DNA of 64,000 bases from the NCBI GenBank assembly GCA_029204225.1, contig CM055096.1, positions 75,861,521 through 75,925,520 of the forward strand, in the 5' to 3' direction. The number at the start of each line of letters is the position of its first letter. Position 1 is the stretch's first letter. Shown piece by piece: positions 22,600 to 33,617 of this stretch. The notes below the pieces were generated by a model that was not told where the DNA came from, made no database searches, and worked only from the letters and a program-made list of their open reading frames with translations. Made by a program: the position numbers and the translations under genes. This DNA comes from Diphasiastrum complanatum (taxonomy: Eukaryota > Streptophyta > Lycopodiopsida > Lycopodiales > Lycopodiaceae).

Positions 22600-25087
22600 T
22601 CAACACTCACGTTTTCAGTTGATGAAGTGGTTCTTCATCAGAGTCAACTGGCATGTCTTCCTCAAAATCCGCGTCTAATGTTGACAAAAAATCTTGTAAA
22701 TAAGCTTTTCTCTGTTGATGACGAGTGGACGATGATGGTTTTTCAAGTAATCCAAGTCATTCTTTCAATATGGATATTGTTAACTTTCGTAGATGATTGG
22801 TCATTGTTAATTCAAAATTAAATGCCAAAACATCTACATCCTGTAGATTCAAATCGTCGACTCTTGGTTGATTTTTTTGGCACTCTTTCTCTTGCCCTTT
22901 GGATCTACTTGCAACATTTCGAGTTCGTACCTTCCCAAAAAAGCATTCGTTGAAGTGGTGCGCAACAATGGACACATAGTACTTTTGTTTGATGGCTATT
23001 TTGCATAAAACCAGGTACTTTGGCAATCCAAAATGGATGTCCTTCATTGTTTTTTGAAGCTAGAAGTGCAACAAGGCTTCCAATTTGGATTTCATTCAAA
23101 TCACCGCGCCATTTCATTTTTGCAGCTTTTACACTTTGCCTATTCTTCCTTGAGCCCAAATGAATTTCACGTTCCTCACCTTGCACAAGCTGCAAGAAAT
23201 CATTATCTTGAGGAAGATCTGAAGGTTCGACAGTCATAGTTGATGTTCCTAATTTATGAGGCCAATGAAATTCATCAGTTGTTGATGTATTTTCGAGATT
23301 GAGCAAACTGATTTTTTGTTTCTCGAAAAAGTCCATCCACCAATGCTGATCAAACTCATCAAAAAAAATGATAAGCTGTTTGAATACTTGATTCCAAAAA
23401 ATTTGATGAGACAAATGGATCAATCTCACGATGTTTTCTTTGCGTCTTTTATTCTTCTAGTAAGGACTTCAAGGGAGACAACACCACAAGCTTAATTTGA
23501 GTCAATGGAATGTTAAGCAAAAATCGAACTCCTTCAAGAGGTAGCCACAAAACTAAATTTGAAAATAGTTTGCCCCATAATAATATAATGACTGATTTGT
23601 TACATTTGATTTTAAACTGGTGCTGAAAGCTAATATCATTAATATTAGCTACGCATCACTCTATTTCGTTGGATGCCTTAACATAATCATGAAAATCATA
23701 TGTGTGTCTGATTAATGACATGTTTGGCTTTGGCACATACGATTTCTCAACAATGCTTTGAAGCACTGGTAATAAAAATGCTTTCTTGCGTCTCAACCTC
23801 TTAGAAAAGCAACTAAACATTTGATCAATTTGATTGTGGGTATGTCCTACCAACAAAAATCCTATTTTTACTTTTTTGAAAAAAAAATTTCTCCACTAGC
23901 ATAGACAATTATGCCAAAACAGTTTGATTTTTATTTTTCCTAGCAGTGTTGTCAAGCTGCAAGTATTTTTGGAAGATTTTCACCAAATTTGCAAATTATC
24001 TTATGTACAATGGTGATTGTCAAATTTGGATCATTTTGAACATTGGGATAATTAAAAAAGACCTTGGACTCCAAAGTGCCATTAAACACAAGTGCTCCAA
24101 TGAGATGAACCTGAATAAAATCTCCTTCGTTCAAATTTTTGGACACTCTGACAAAATGAGGCAACATTGTCTTCTTTTGATCCATGCCATCAATAACAAG
24201 TCCCAGATATTTTTGTGGACATTCCAAACATTTCTTTCGATGCTTGGCCAACTTTTGTCTTTCAATTGTTTGTTGATCTCTGTGCAGTTGAAGAGCTTTT
24301 GTAGCATCCACTGAAACACAATGATTCACTTATTTAATAAAATAAAGATCATACCATAATGGTGTTCAAAAAGACTGCAACATAATGGTGTTCAAAAAGA
24401 CTGCAACATAATTTTTTTCAAAATAGAAAGTATTAAAATGAATGATTTATTTGATTAATATTTACTTTTCTCGTCATTGGTCTTTGCAAGTTGTTTTGCA
24501 GACTTTAACAACTCGCAAGTGGAGCATATTGTCATTCGTGATTTTTTGAGAATCTTTACCAGTCCAAAATCTCTTTTTCAAATTCTAAGAAAATATGAGT
24601 AACTCAAATAGGAAACATTTTTTGTTTTTGCAAACTCTTTGTACATAAAAAATATTTCTAATTTTGTAAAATTATCCGGCAAGTGAAAATATAAGAAATT
24701 AGGCAATTTGTCTCCGTGCACATCTATGAAATACTTTAGCCAAGCAGTTGTATTGAAAGCATCTGGAGAAACAGTTCGACCTTGTAAGGATCCCTGTAAT
24801 GTTGGGTCTTTCTGAAGTCGTGCATGCATTCGTTGAAACTGTGAGTTTCCGATTGCGTGAACTGCTTTGTAAGCTTTGTGACAAACCTCCAAAGCATTTA
24901 AAAAATACGAAAATGAACTTTTGTCCAGTCTCATTATTGTACACAGATAGTAATTTCTCTCATCCTTACTTCGTAAAAAAACGTTTGATCTTAATTCTTC
25001 AATTTCTCTGATATTCAGCTTGTGCAAACAATAGGATAAGCAGCAAATAATATTCCGTACCTTTCGAATATCAGATTTTGTAATCAA
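22600..25087 (-). pseudogene. DUF7869-type DDE transposase, decayed
   Basis: The minus strand carries, in order: an N-terminal region (EVCHKAYKAVHAIGNSQFQR), YLGLVIDGMDQKKTMLPHF with a first acidic residue, a stretch around 23950-23890 with a LDNTAR-type second acidic site, then GFLLVGHTHNQIDQMFSCF and a C-terminal SH3-like part (GSLVALLASKNNEGHPFWIAKV). This order is the hallmark of proteins annotated DUF7869, which I regard as cut-and-paste transposases with a DDD/E centre. An intron is evident at 24311-24465 (GTAAAT to TTTCAG on the minus strand). The reading is interrupted in at least three places, so the gene is dead as it stands. No terminal inverted repeats could be fixed. Confidence 0.65.
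24355..24406. repeat. 26-bp perfect tandem duplication
   Basis: The unit beginning CATAATGGTGTTCAAAAAG occurs twice in direct tandem inside the transposase intron. It duplicates the tail end of an intron-like segment. Confidence 0.9.
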
Positions 25088-25303
25088 CTATTTTTGACGA
25101 TTTGTTTAACACCACAGTAAATGTGCTCCTCAAACATAACTGCAACCTATGTTGTCATAGAACAAATAAAACCTAAGCGAACCTCAATAGACGTACATAG
25201 AAAAACCAACTAAATGCAAATGAGCAACAAGCCTAAAAAGTAACTGGTTCATAAAAATTTTCGGTGGCTACCATGCCTTAACAACTGTTTGGCAGCATTC
25301 TTC

Positions 25304-25350
25304 GGGTTAGGGTTAGGGTTAGGTTTAGGGTTAGAGTTAGGGTTAGGTTT
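25304..25350. repeat. Interstitial telomere-like repeat
   Basis: Seven consecutive variants of TTAGGG/TTTAGGG (GGGTTAGGGTTAGGGTTAGG and on). Plant telomeres are TTTAGGG. The tract lies between the divergent transposase and methyltransferase genes and may be a scar of repair or a telo-box-like promoter element. Confidence 0.8.
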
Positions 25351-25379
25351 GGACTGTCCGGGCTAATAGTCAAGGTCGG

Positions 25380-25604
25380 CGTGGGGTGAGGTGAGTCGCG
25401 ACAACTTGGTCCCGAAGTAAGCTGGAGGACTGGCGTGAGACGGGGGTCTCAAAAAAAAATCTATTTAAGGACCATAGTCCTTGCAAGCATAACTCACCTC
25501 ATTTGCGAATTCAGAGGCCCACATGCTGCCAGAGCAATCGCTACGACCAAGTCACGGCTTTTGATAAGATTTTGCATACATTCTCGCTTCCAGATTTCTT
25601 GACG
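25380..25604 (+). promoter_or_regulatory. Candidate promoter and 5' exon of the ParB-MTase gene
   Basis: A GC-richer patch (25370-25450) is followed by a TATA box TATTTAAG at 25462-25469, then about 135 bases ending in a good donor site ACG|GTAAGA (intron from 25605). The DNA between has no long open frame and would be an untranslated first exon. The palindrome array then lies in the first intron. Arrangement inferred from signals only. Confidence 0.4.
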
Positions 25605-25633
25605 GTAAGATTATTATCATTTTCTAGCTTTGC

Positions 25634-26170
25634 TACATGCTTAGCATGGGTAATAAATTCTTGCATTAGAAAATATTCATATTTTAATTTGTATTCATCT
25701 TCTTGCAACATGGGTAACCTATGCTCAACATAGGTGCCTGCACCAGTCCTCTCCTTTAACCTATGCTGAGCATAGGTTGTGCTCGGGTCCTTAGTAATAT
25801 CCTATGCTCAACATAGGATTCCGATGTTATTTCTTTATTCTTAGCACGGTTCGACCTATGCTGAGCATAGGTTGCATCTCCAGTCCTCTTCCAACCTATG
25901 TTTAGCATAGATTAGCAAGCAAATAGTGAAGACATCCTATGCTTAGCATTGGTTGGACAAGAGCGCGCGAGTAACGACCTATGCTGAGCATAGGATGTCT
26001 TCGCAATTTGCTTGCTAACCTATGTTGAGCATAGATTGGAACAGGACCAGAGATGAAAGCTATGCTCAGCATAGGTCGAAAGGAGGTTAGAATTGAAGAA
26101 TTCCGCCTCCGTCCTATGTTAAGCATAAGTTGTTAGTAAGGACTCGACCACAACCTATGCTTAGCATAGG
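25634..26170. repeat. Array of 17-bp palindromes forming a 411-bp inverted repeat
   Basis: Consensus CCTATGCTNAGCATAGG. Copies start at 25718, 25760, 25801, 25855, 25895, 25936, 25978, 26019, 26059, 26113 and 26154, with a degenerate copy at 25634. Spacing is 40-42 bases except two steps of 54. From 25760 to 26170 the whole array is symmetrical about 25965. Spacer lengths mirror exactly (24, 37, 23, 24, 25 at the centre, 24, 23, 37, 24), and opposing spacers are reverse complements at 22/24, 19/23, 19/24 and about 20/37 positions. The region can thus form one long hairpin whose arms contain five smaller hairpins each. It lies upstream of the ParB-MTase coding exons. Confidence 0.93.
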
Positions 26171-26477
26171 TCGCTACTCATATTTTCTTGTTTTACAACG
26201 CTTTGTCTCAAAAAAGTGATTCTTTTGAAATGTTTTGTAAGAAAATATGTTGAATTTGTAGTTTTGTTTTTTAATTTTTTTTTTACAAAAATGGCTTGTT
26301 TTATTAAAGTTTTCAGCATTTTCATTAAGATAGCGTTTTAAATTTTTTCTAAAAAGTTTTTTTTTTTTTTTTTTTTGAGATTTTCGATTGTCTTTGATAA
26401 TTTTTGACATGTTGAGGATTTCTTTTAAAATTTTGGGAAAATATCAAGATATTTCGTTAAAAAATAAGATAAAATTC

Positions 26478-29400
26478 ATGTACTATTTCACCAAAGGGGT
26501 CAACAACACAAAGATTTCGGAGCTTTCTATTTATTTAGCTGAGAAGCCTGGCAAAGGAGACTCACAATTCAAAGTTCAAGGAAGATTGCTTGTTAATCAA
26601 CCAGATGAGTATCAAGAAGAAGGTTTTGTGAATATACTTGTAAAGGAGACAGATAAGTCTCGTTCTATTTTCATTCTGAACGAGACTATGATAAAGATCC
26701 GACTTTGTCAGGACGAGGCCATCAAAGCCTATTTTGATAAAGTTCTAGTTACTTTGGTGAGTAATTATAAAATATATTTTTAATCATGTCTGCTTCATGC
26801 TTAGTATAGTTGTTATTAGATATAAAATTATTTAAACTTTTAGTGATTATATTTTAAACTTGATTTTTGTTTCTGTCTAGAGCATGAAGCAATGCTTAAA
26901 AATGGTTTTAGCTGTTATTGCTGAGAAAAAAGATCCGGTCTATTCATTACGGAGTTCAAAAGGTGTATATATTGGACCTCGCAGGCCCACTTCTACTATT
27001 GCTCAGGTCACAAAGCTGGCCTCTAAAAATGTTGAGGATGAAACCGTAGCCGTCCCTCATCCCAAAAAAAAAAGATCTCATAATATTTCTGAGACTTCAC
27101 CCACTAGACCTAAGTCACGCCCAAAGGCCATGGCTACACATCGCCATAAGTCCATTCCTTCTGCTGAAAGCAAAAAAGCCGCCACCGAACCATCTTTGTC
27201 GCTACCTGGTGCATCCATCCGCCCATTACAAGACAGCTCCGAACTTGCCAAATTAAGAGAGGATATCCATAAAACAAAAAAATAAAAATAACAACTTTAA
27301 TTTTAGACATAAATCAGTGTGATAGGCCACCTGTAGACCCGATAACAGGAGACAAGCCAATGAAAGTTAGAGAGCCTAATGAAACACATGTACATAATTT
27401 GAAAATAAAATTTAAAGATCATACACAGGCCATAGTTACTCCTTTTGTTGTTTTGGTTGATCCCAACGAATGTAATGATGTTGCAAATTTTGATTTTTCT
27501 TTATTAGATTCACATCATTTTTTTGTTCTTGGGGAGATACACAATTTACAAGCTTGAAAACAATTATCTCAAGAGTATCCCCATATCCCAAGCTTTCGAA
27601 CTATGAGTGTCATTGCATTTGCTGGTCCAACAGTGGAAGAAACGAAATTATTGGCTTGGGACCACAATATTGATCAGGACTACCGGATGAATATGACCGT
27701 GATACAAAGAATTCGTTTTTTTTACAAAGAATACATGAGAGTCTCCAAATAAGGAGATGTGAATCAACTTGAGTTGAAAGCACTATGTGCTCAAGAGACA
27801 TGCTTGTCTTTTGATTCGAAAAATCCTACGCAGAGCCTTATTAAATACGATAATTTTTTTCAGCTTGCTTTTCGCAGTGGCCAGGTAATTTGTTTGACTA
27901 TACTCATCATGGAATGCACTAGTCATAATATATGTTATAATCTTTTTAAATTGTTTTTATCAGACTAAAATTTTGAGCTCAATTTTAATATTGGTTAAAT
28001 TCTTTATCAATTAATTTTTTTTTTAAAAATTTTAGGTGAGGGCCCTTGTTAATAAAATTTTTGATAAGTGAGAAACTTTTCAAATAAAAGGCCAACCTGT
28101 TCAGGGTGCCTCAAAGTCCAAAAAAAAAATTGTGAGCACTCAAACTTTGAAGCCAATCCCTACTGAAATGGGAATATCAGAGTGGAAGAATATGCAAGGG
28201 ATTAGTTCTTCAGAACTAATAATAAGTATTCTTTCAAGAGTTGCCGATGGTCAACTTTCCTTGGCAGAAATGAGAAAAGAATTTCAGAGGTAATAATCAT
28301 AATTTAAATATTTATTTTCATATTACCTTTTTTAATAAAATGATTTTCATAATTTAGTTGGACTTTTAACAATTATATTTTTTTAATGCAGGCACAAATT
28401 ATTTATGAAAGTTCAAGAAGCCCTTGTGACAGGGTAAAATTGTCAAGATTTCGATGAGTGCCAGAAGCTTTATCCTCTGAGCAGCTGAAATGAAGCCCCG
28501 AGTCCATTTCTTATTTTGTTTAGAGACATGATATTTATTTCACCCATGCTTAGCATAGGTGCTTATTGATTGTTTCTTTTCTATATTCTATATCTCCTAT
28601 GCTAAGCATAGTTTTTTTTTTATTTAATTATTATTATTTTGATAAGTTAAGTCTCCTATTCTACTTTATATTTTTTGTCTCCCATGCTAAGCATAGCTTT
28701 TTCCTTTTCAGTCTCCCGAAGACAAAAAAACAAAGTCCTTCTAGAGCAATTCAAGAGACATATTTTGAAGGCAAAAGAAGAAAAAAGAGACAAGGAGAGA
28801 TTGGCACGGGGTAAGACCATTGCGGAGGAGGATCCATTAGAGACCTACCTTCCCAAAAGCGTCGTTGATCAACCATGCTTTTACTCTGATGAGGAGGACG
28901 ATTGTAGAAAAATTTCAATTTTTTTAAGAAAATGGCCTTATACACTCTGCATCGCCAATATACTATATGGATTTCAGATGAAAGAATCATTAAATGATGA
29001 TACTCCTTTCAAATTCACTAAAATCCATAGTTTCATGCAGGGCTTTCTTGAAGTCACAACTTCTCTAATTTGGAGAGTTGTTATTTTTCATTCTTCTTGG
29101 CAGTCAGTATCAATACAGAAAGTTCTACTAACTTTCTGTAATACGAGAATTGAGAATGCTATGTGGTAAGTTTTTAAGTTCCTAAATTATCAATTTGTAT
29201 TTTGATTCATAATTTTATTTTGAATTTTTTATTTTAAAATTAAAATTTTAAATTGATTTTACTTGTAATGTTCCATGTCAGGTATAAGCCCAATGTCAAG
29301 AATTCGGGAGGAGCTCGACTTTGCAATGAAATAGAATACATAACCATCGGTTATTATTCTTTGGATGACAAACACTCGATGCTTTATTATAACACTTCCG

Positions 29401-29903
29401 GACTGACAAGTTTTGGAAACTTGTTCCAGTATCTAACTGTCACAAAGAAATTAAAAAATCCAATGACGGGTTCTGCGGCTTGTCCCTACCAAAAGCCACA
29501 ACAATTAATTAATCATTTAATTGATATTTTTTCTCACCCAGCTGATTGGGTTTTAGATTTATTTAGCGGTAGCGACACTACGAGCGCATGTGCTGTTAAA
29601 AAAAACAGACATGTTGTTGTAGTAGATTTAGATTTTAATTTAGTTGATTTTGTAAAAATGAGAATGAATCTCTTTCAATTTTGCCAGATGAATGATCTGA
29701 TGTGGGAAAGAGTTTGGATAGCGAGGATACAATAATTCCCTTGGCAAGCTCCTGCAAGAGGAAAAGTAGGTGACATAGGAGAATTTGCTGATGTCTTGGT
29801 TCAAGATTACAATGTAGTAATTGTAGTCGAGGAAATTGTAGAAGAGGTGCCACTTGATAGTATAGTGGCTACTCAAGAAGAAAAAAAAAAAAGATGTAAA
29901 TGA
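26478..29903 (+). pseudogene. ParB-like domain fused to beta-class amino-methyltransferase, decayed
   Basis: Coding exons separated by small introns are visible. Clear splice pairs give introns at 26757-26880, 27885-28035, 28290-28391 and 29166-29281, and an acceptor lies at 28710-28711. The N-terminal exon starts at ATG 26478 (YYFTKGVNNTKIS). Next is a basic, Ser/Pro/Lys-rich linker. From about 27300 a ParB/sulfiredoxin-type domain follows (TPFVVLVDPNEC, FSLLDSHHFFVLGEIHNLQA, then LLAWDHNIDQDYR). The last exons encode an N4-cytosine/N6-adenine methyltransferase. A motif IV region (CIANILYGF where DPPYGF is expected) precedes KPQQLINHLIDIFS and motif I (DWVLDLFSGSDTT, usually GSGTT), i.e. the beta-class order. 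An acidic tail ends near 29903. Several stops and at least one frame change interrupt the frame, and both catalytic motifs are degraded, so the enzyme is presumably inactive. ParB-methyltransferase fusions are known from phages and bacteria. A host or transposon role here is unknown. Confidence 0.7.
28543..28697. repeat. Three further copies of the 17-bp palindrome
   Basis: Copies CCCATGCTTAGCATAGG at 28543, CCTATGCTAAGCATAGT at 28596 and CCCATGCTAAGCATAGC at 28681 lie in a probable intron of the methyltransferase gene. The last one sits just before the acceptor's pyrimidine tract. A degenerate copy is at about 26794, inside the 26757-26880 intron. Confidence 0.85.
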
Positions 29904-30731
29904 CATCAATAATTTTTGGGAATAAAAATTCTCTTTTGTTTTAAAGAATAATTGTGTTTATATTTTTTGATGTATTGTGTTATGAATTTCTTTTTATTGA
30001 TTTAATATTTTTAAATTTATTTTTTAAAGATTTAAAATATAAAATTTGAAATATTCTAAAAAATTTAACATTGATAATTATTACCAAAATTTAAAATTGT
30101 AATGATTTGTCAAGTTTACAACATTTTAATTTTAGATGTGTTTTTATAGTATTTTTCTATAAAAAAAATATTGTTAAAAATTATAAGAAATGAAAAAAAA
30201 AATTAGATTTTTTTCAAGGTGATTTAAATATTATCACAAATAATTTAATCTCGATTATTGTAAAGTAATTTTATTTGCATTTATTTAATGTTTAAATATT
30301 TAATAAACTTACGTGGGTGTAAGTAAAGATTTTCAAAATTTTAAAATTTTAAAAAATATTGATTCAAATTTCTAACATAATTTAAAAAATATTTTTTTTT
30401 GATACAAGAATTGTAATTTAGAAAACTTTTAAAATTCCAAAAAAAAAAAACTATACCTTTTGTTTTTAGTAAGCAAAAAATATTTTTTAGGTATTTTAGT
30501 GGTTGTGTATTTAATGATTTTATTTTAAATAGTATTATTATTTAATATAAGCTAAAAAATCTATTGACCAAATTTTTGTAGCTTAAATTATTTTCTTGCA
30601 AAATACAACATTTTTTTACCATTACAATATATTTATTTGAAGCATTTTAAATTTGGATACTTTTTAAAAAAAATTAATAAATTTAAAAAAATGGGTCTTC
30701 AAGTCATTTCTCTTTTTTTTTGTCATCATGT
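29904..30731. other. Extremely AT-rich spacer
   Basis: No gene is seen. Roughly four bases in five are A or T, with many A and T runs. It ends abruptly at the LTR of the following Copia element. Confidence 0.7.
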
Positions 30732-33440
30732 TGTAGACATTGAAATAGCAAAATTATGCTTGTAGAAACTCGTGGCAATTCACATGCATTCATTGTAAGT
30801 GATCCATAGTGACATGCAAGACATGCACAAAGTGTAATGGACACATGCATGATGATTTGTACATTTCTAGTTAAAACTAGCACACTTGGAAAAAGTTGGT
30901 AGAGTTTCGTGCATGAGAAGTGACAAATGCCACATAAACTCTAGTTTTCACTTTAGATGTCATTAAATGATGGATGGATGTGGTTCTACCTTGAGCTACC
31001 TCAAACTCCATAAATATGTGTAACTCTCCTCATATTTTGTGATGAAGAACCAAAGCTTTGTAGCTATCTCATACCATTTTGGATCCACACATTTTTTATT
31101 TCTTATCTCTCTATCTTTCTCTCTCTAACTCGTGTTGAGGCTAATGCTAATACACTGATATCTTGTATTTTTGCTCATTATTGATTCATTGCTGTCATAT
31201 TCTGATGCTTAGCATGCTAGATTGTGGTTAAGCCATATCTTCTAAACTAGATCTTGTTAATCAATCTAGAATCAGTTATTGTGCTAATCACAAAGCTTAA
31301 TTAGATCCATCATACTTGTGGACATTCCTCACACGTGTGAATTCTAGAAATTTTGTCATGGTATTAGAGCCAAATTGAGCTTTGCATGCTAACATCTTTG
31401 ATTGTACAAAGAAATTGAGAGCTAATTCAAGCAAAAAAGCAGTTTTGCATTCTCACCTTTCTCTAAAGTGTATTTGGATCAAAGCAGATTGGAACTGAAT
31501 TTTTAGACCTGAATAGTGGTAGTACAGAATTCTGGAATTCCACACGTGTGAAAATCAGAGATTTTCAGTCCATTCTATCTCCTTGCTTGTAGATCCTGAA
31601 ATAGTGGTGTTATAGCTTGACGGAAAGCTTATGATCTGTACTTTCCATAGAAAATCAATCTGATGTGTCTATCAAGAGTTATAAGCTCTTAAAGAGGATA
31701 GGGATAGGTCCAAAATCTGAGTGATAGCATTTTGATTTGATTCAACCTTGCTTTGTTCTGAATCCATTGTTTTGAGCATCCTACACAAGAAACTGAGGAT
31801 CAAAACCAAGTTTGAAGTAATTGAACACCCTTTGAGCCTTCTGAGTGTCAATAGTATTTTCTTTTAAAGCATTTCACACGTGCCAAAAGTAGGATTCAAA
31901 CTAGCCAAAGTGTATCAATCCAGTTTGTGTGTCTGATCTAGATAACTTGTCTTGTAGAATATTTGAGATCCATCTCAAATACAATTGCAAGTGTTTCACA
32001 TAGGAATGTAGTACATCCTTGAAAATACTTATAGTGAAAGAGAGCAGCAACTTTTAAGTCTGATTGGAACAAGCTCAAACATATTGCAGTCCAATAACTA
32101 AGAAGTCTTCATCTAAATGGCACCTCTGGGAGGATATCTTCTAGAAGCAAATGAAAGACTAAATACTTCTAATTATTCAATTTGGAAGTTCAGAATGGAG
32201 TCTATTTTGATACTCCATGATGTTATGGACATTGTGCTTGGTGTTGAGGAGCCGCCTCAAGCACAGGCTGAAATTCCTAAGTATAGGAAGAGAGCTAGAA
32301 TGGCTCTACATTTCATTAAGATGAATGTATCTAATGAAATTCTGAGAGAGATAGGATCTTGCACTACAGCCAAAGAAGCTTGGGATGCACTTAAGTCCAT
32401 CTATAAAGCAAAGAATACTTCTAGAATACTCACTCTTAGGAATCAGATTTTCCAAAGTTTTCAAAGAAGTGAAGAGAGTGCATCAAACTATGTTCTGAGA
32501 GTTAAAGATTTACATAGAGAGCTTTCTTGTTGGTGTTACTATTAACCAAAATGAGCTAGTTCAAGTCATTTTAAATGGCTTGAGAGATGACTATGATAAT
32601 CTTGTTCAGTCTTTTGCCATTAAGGAGGAGTTGCCTAATCTAGAAACTCTCCAAGGAATTCTTATTTCTGAAGAATCTAGGCAAAGCTATAAACTTTCCA
32701 AGATGAACAAACTCGAGCATGGCGGAAGAAACAAAGCCCTCTTTGTCAAAGACAAGCATAAAGGAAGGAGTAAGAACCAGTTCTCTCAAGCATCCAACAA
32801 AGACAAAACCAAAGATCGAGACAAAGATGGTGAAGAGGATGATTCATCTCATCTTTCTATTTCAAAGACCAAGAAGAAAAAAGTGAAGTGTTTCTTCTGT
32901 GGCAAGAAGTGGCACTATGCCTCTAATTGCTTTAAGAAGAAAAACCAACTCAAGCAAGCTAATCTCTCCAAAGAGATTGAAGAAGATTCTGTTGCAGGTG
33001 ATGGAGAAGGATTACTTATGGTGTCCAGTGTTTCTTCATCACCTTTCAAGAAAGATGGAGCTTGGTACATAAATAGTGGAGCTTCTTCACATATGCACTG
33101 TTCAAAAGAGTCTTTTGACTCAATTGTATCTTACAAAGGACTTAAGAGATCTATTTACACTGCTAATGATGATGAGTGCTCTATAGAAGGAATTGACAAC
33201 ATTTCATTGAAACTTGCTTCTTCAAAAGTTCTGCACTTTCTAATGTTCTTTTCATTCCAAAACTTACAAAGAACTTGATTAGTGTGGGAAAGTTGCTTGA
33301 TAATGGTTGTGATGTAAATCACCTTTTGAAGTCTTGTTTAAGAAAAAACCTAAGGTAAATCACCTTAGAGTTTTTGGTTGTGCTTGTTTTGTTCATGTGC
33401 CCTTGGAAACAAGGAAAAAAGATGATCCTAAGAATTTGTG
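30732..33440 (+). mobile_element. Copia element, 5' half with LTR
   Basis: A probable 5' LTR runs from about 30732 (TGTAGACATTG) to 31358 (TTTTGTCA) and is followed at once by the primer-binding site TGGTATTAGAGCC, complementary to initiator methionine tRNA. An untranslated leader of about 750 bases precedes gag (from 32117; NTSNYSIWKFRMESILILHD). Next come a Lys-rich region with zinc knuckle (CFFCGKKWHYASNC) and protease (AWYINSGASSHMH). After this only a scrap of the integrase C-terminal side (NHLRVFGCACFVHVPLE) is left. No 3' LTR is seen. Broken, but gag is comparatively well kept. Confidence 0.85.
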
Positions 33441-33510
33441 AGCATTCTTGTCATAATTTTTAAGTGGACACCAAATAAATAAGTTGACACATAACACATG
33501 AAAGTTATGA

Positions 33511-33617
33511 TGGAATGTACATGTGGACAGCTAATGATGGGCTACCACATAGCACATGCCATTTTGCGTGGAATGTGCATGTGCTATGTGGCAGGCCATG
33601 TCCATATGCATGTTCCA
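33511..33617. repeat. Foldback hairpin of about 107 bp
   Basis: The left arm begins TGGAATGTACATGTGGAC and includes CCACATAGCACATGC. The right arm is its near reverse complement, ending GTCCATATGCATGTTCCA with small gaps. Arms are about 48 bases around a short loop at 33575. It looks like a foldback or MITE-like element, or an inverted repeat able to make small RNA. Confidence 0.75.

Noticed and set aside
25902-26126. Protein with repeated MLSIG phrases
   Set aside because: This frame is only the palindrome array read in one frame. The periodicity is explained by the DNA repeat.
25718-26170. CRISPR array
   Set aside because: Regular repeats with 23-25 base spacers resemble one, but the spacers are not unique (they mirror each other), the genome is plant nuclear DNA, and no cas genes exist.
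22270-30710. Terminal inverted repeats of an 8.4-kb element
   Set aside because: Weak similarity between TTGACTTGAA near 22263 and the complement near 30695 is not above chance in such AT-rich DNA.
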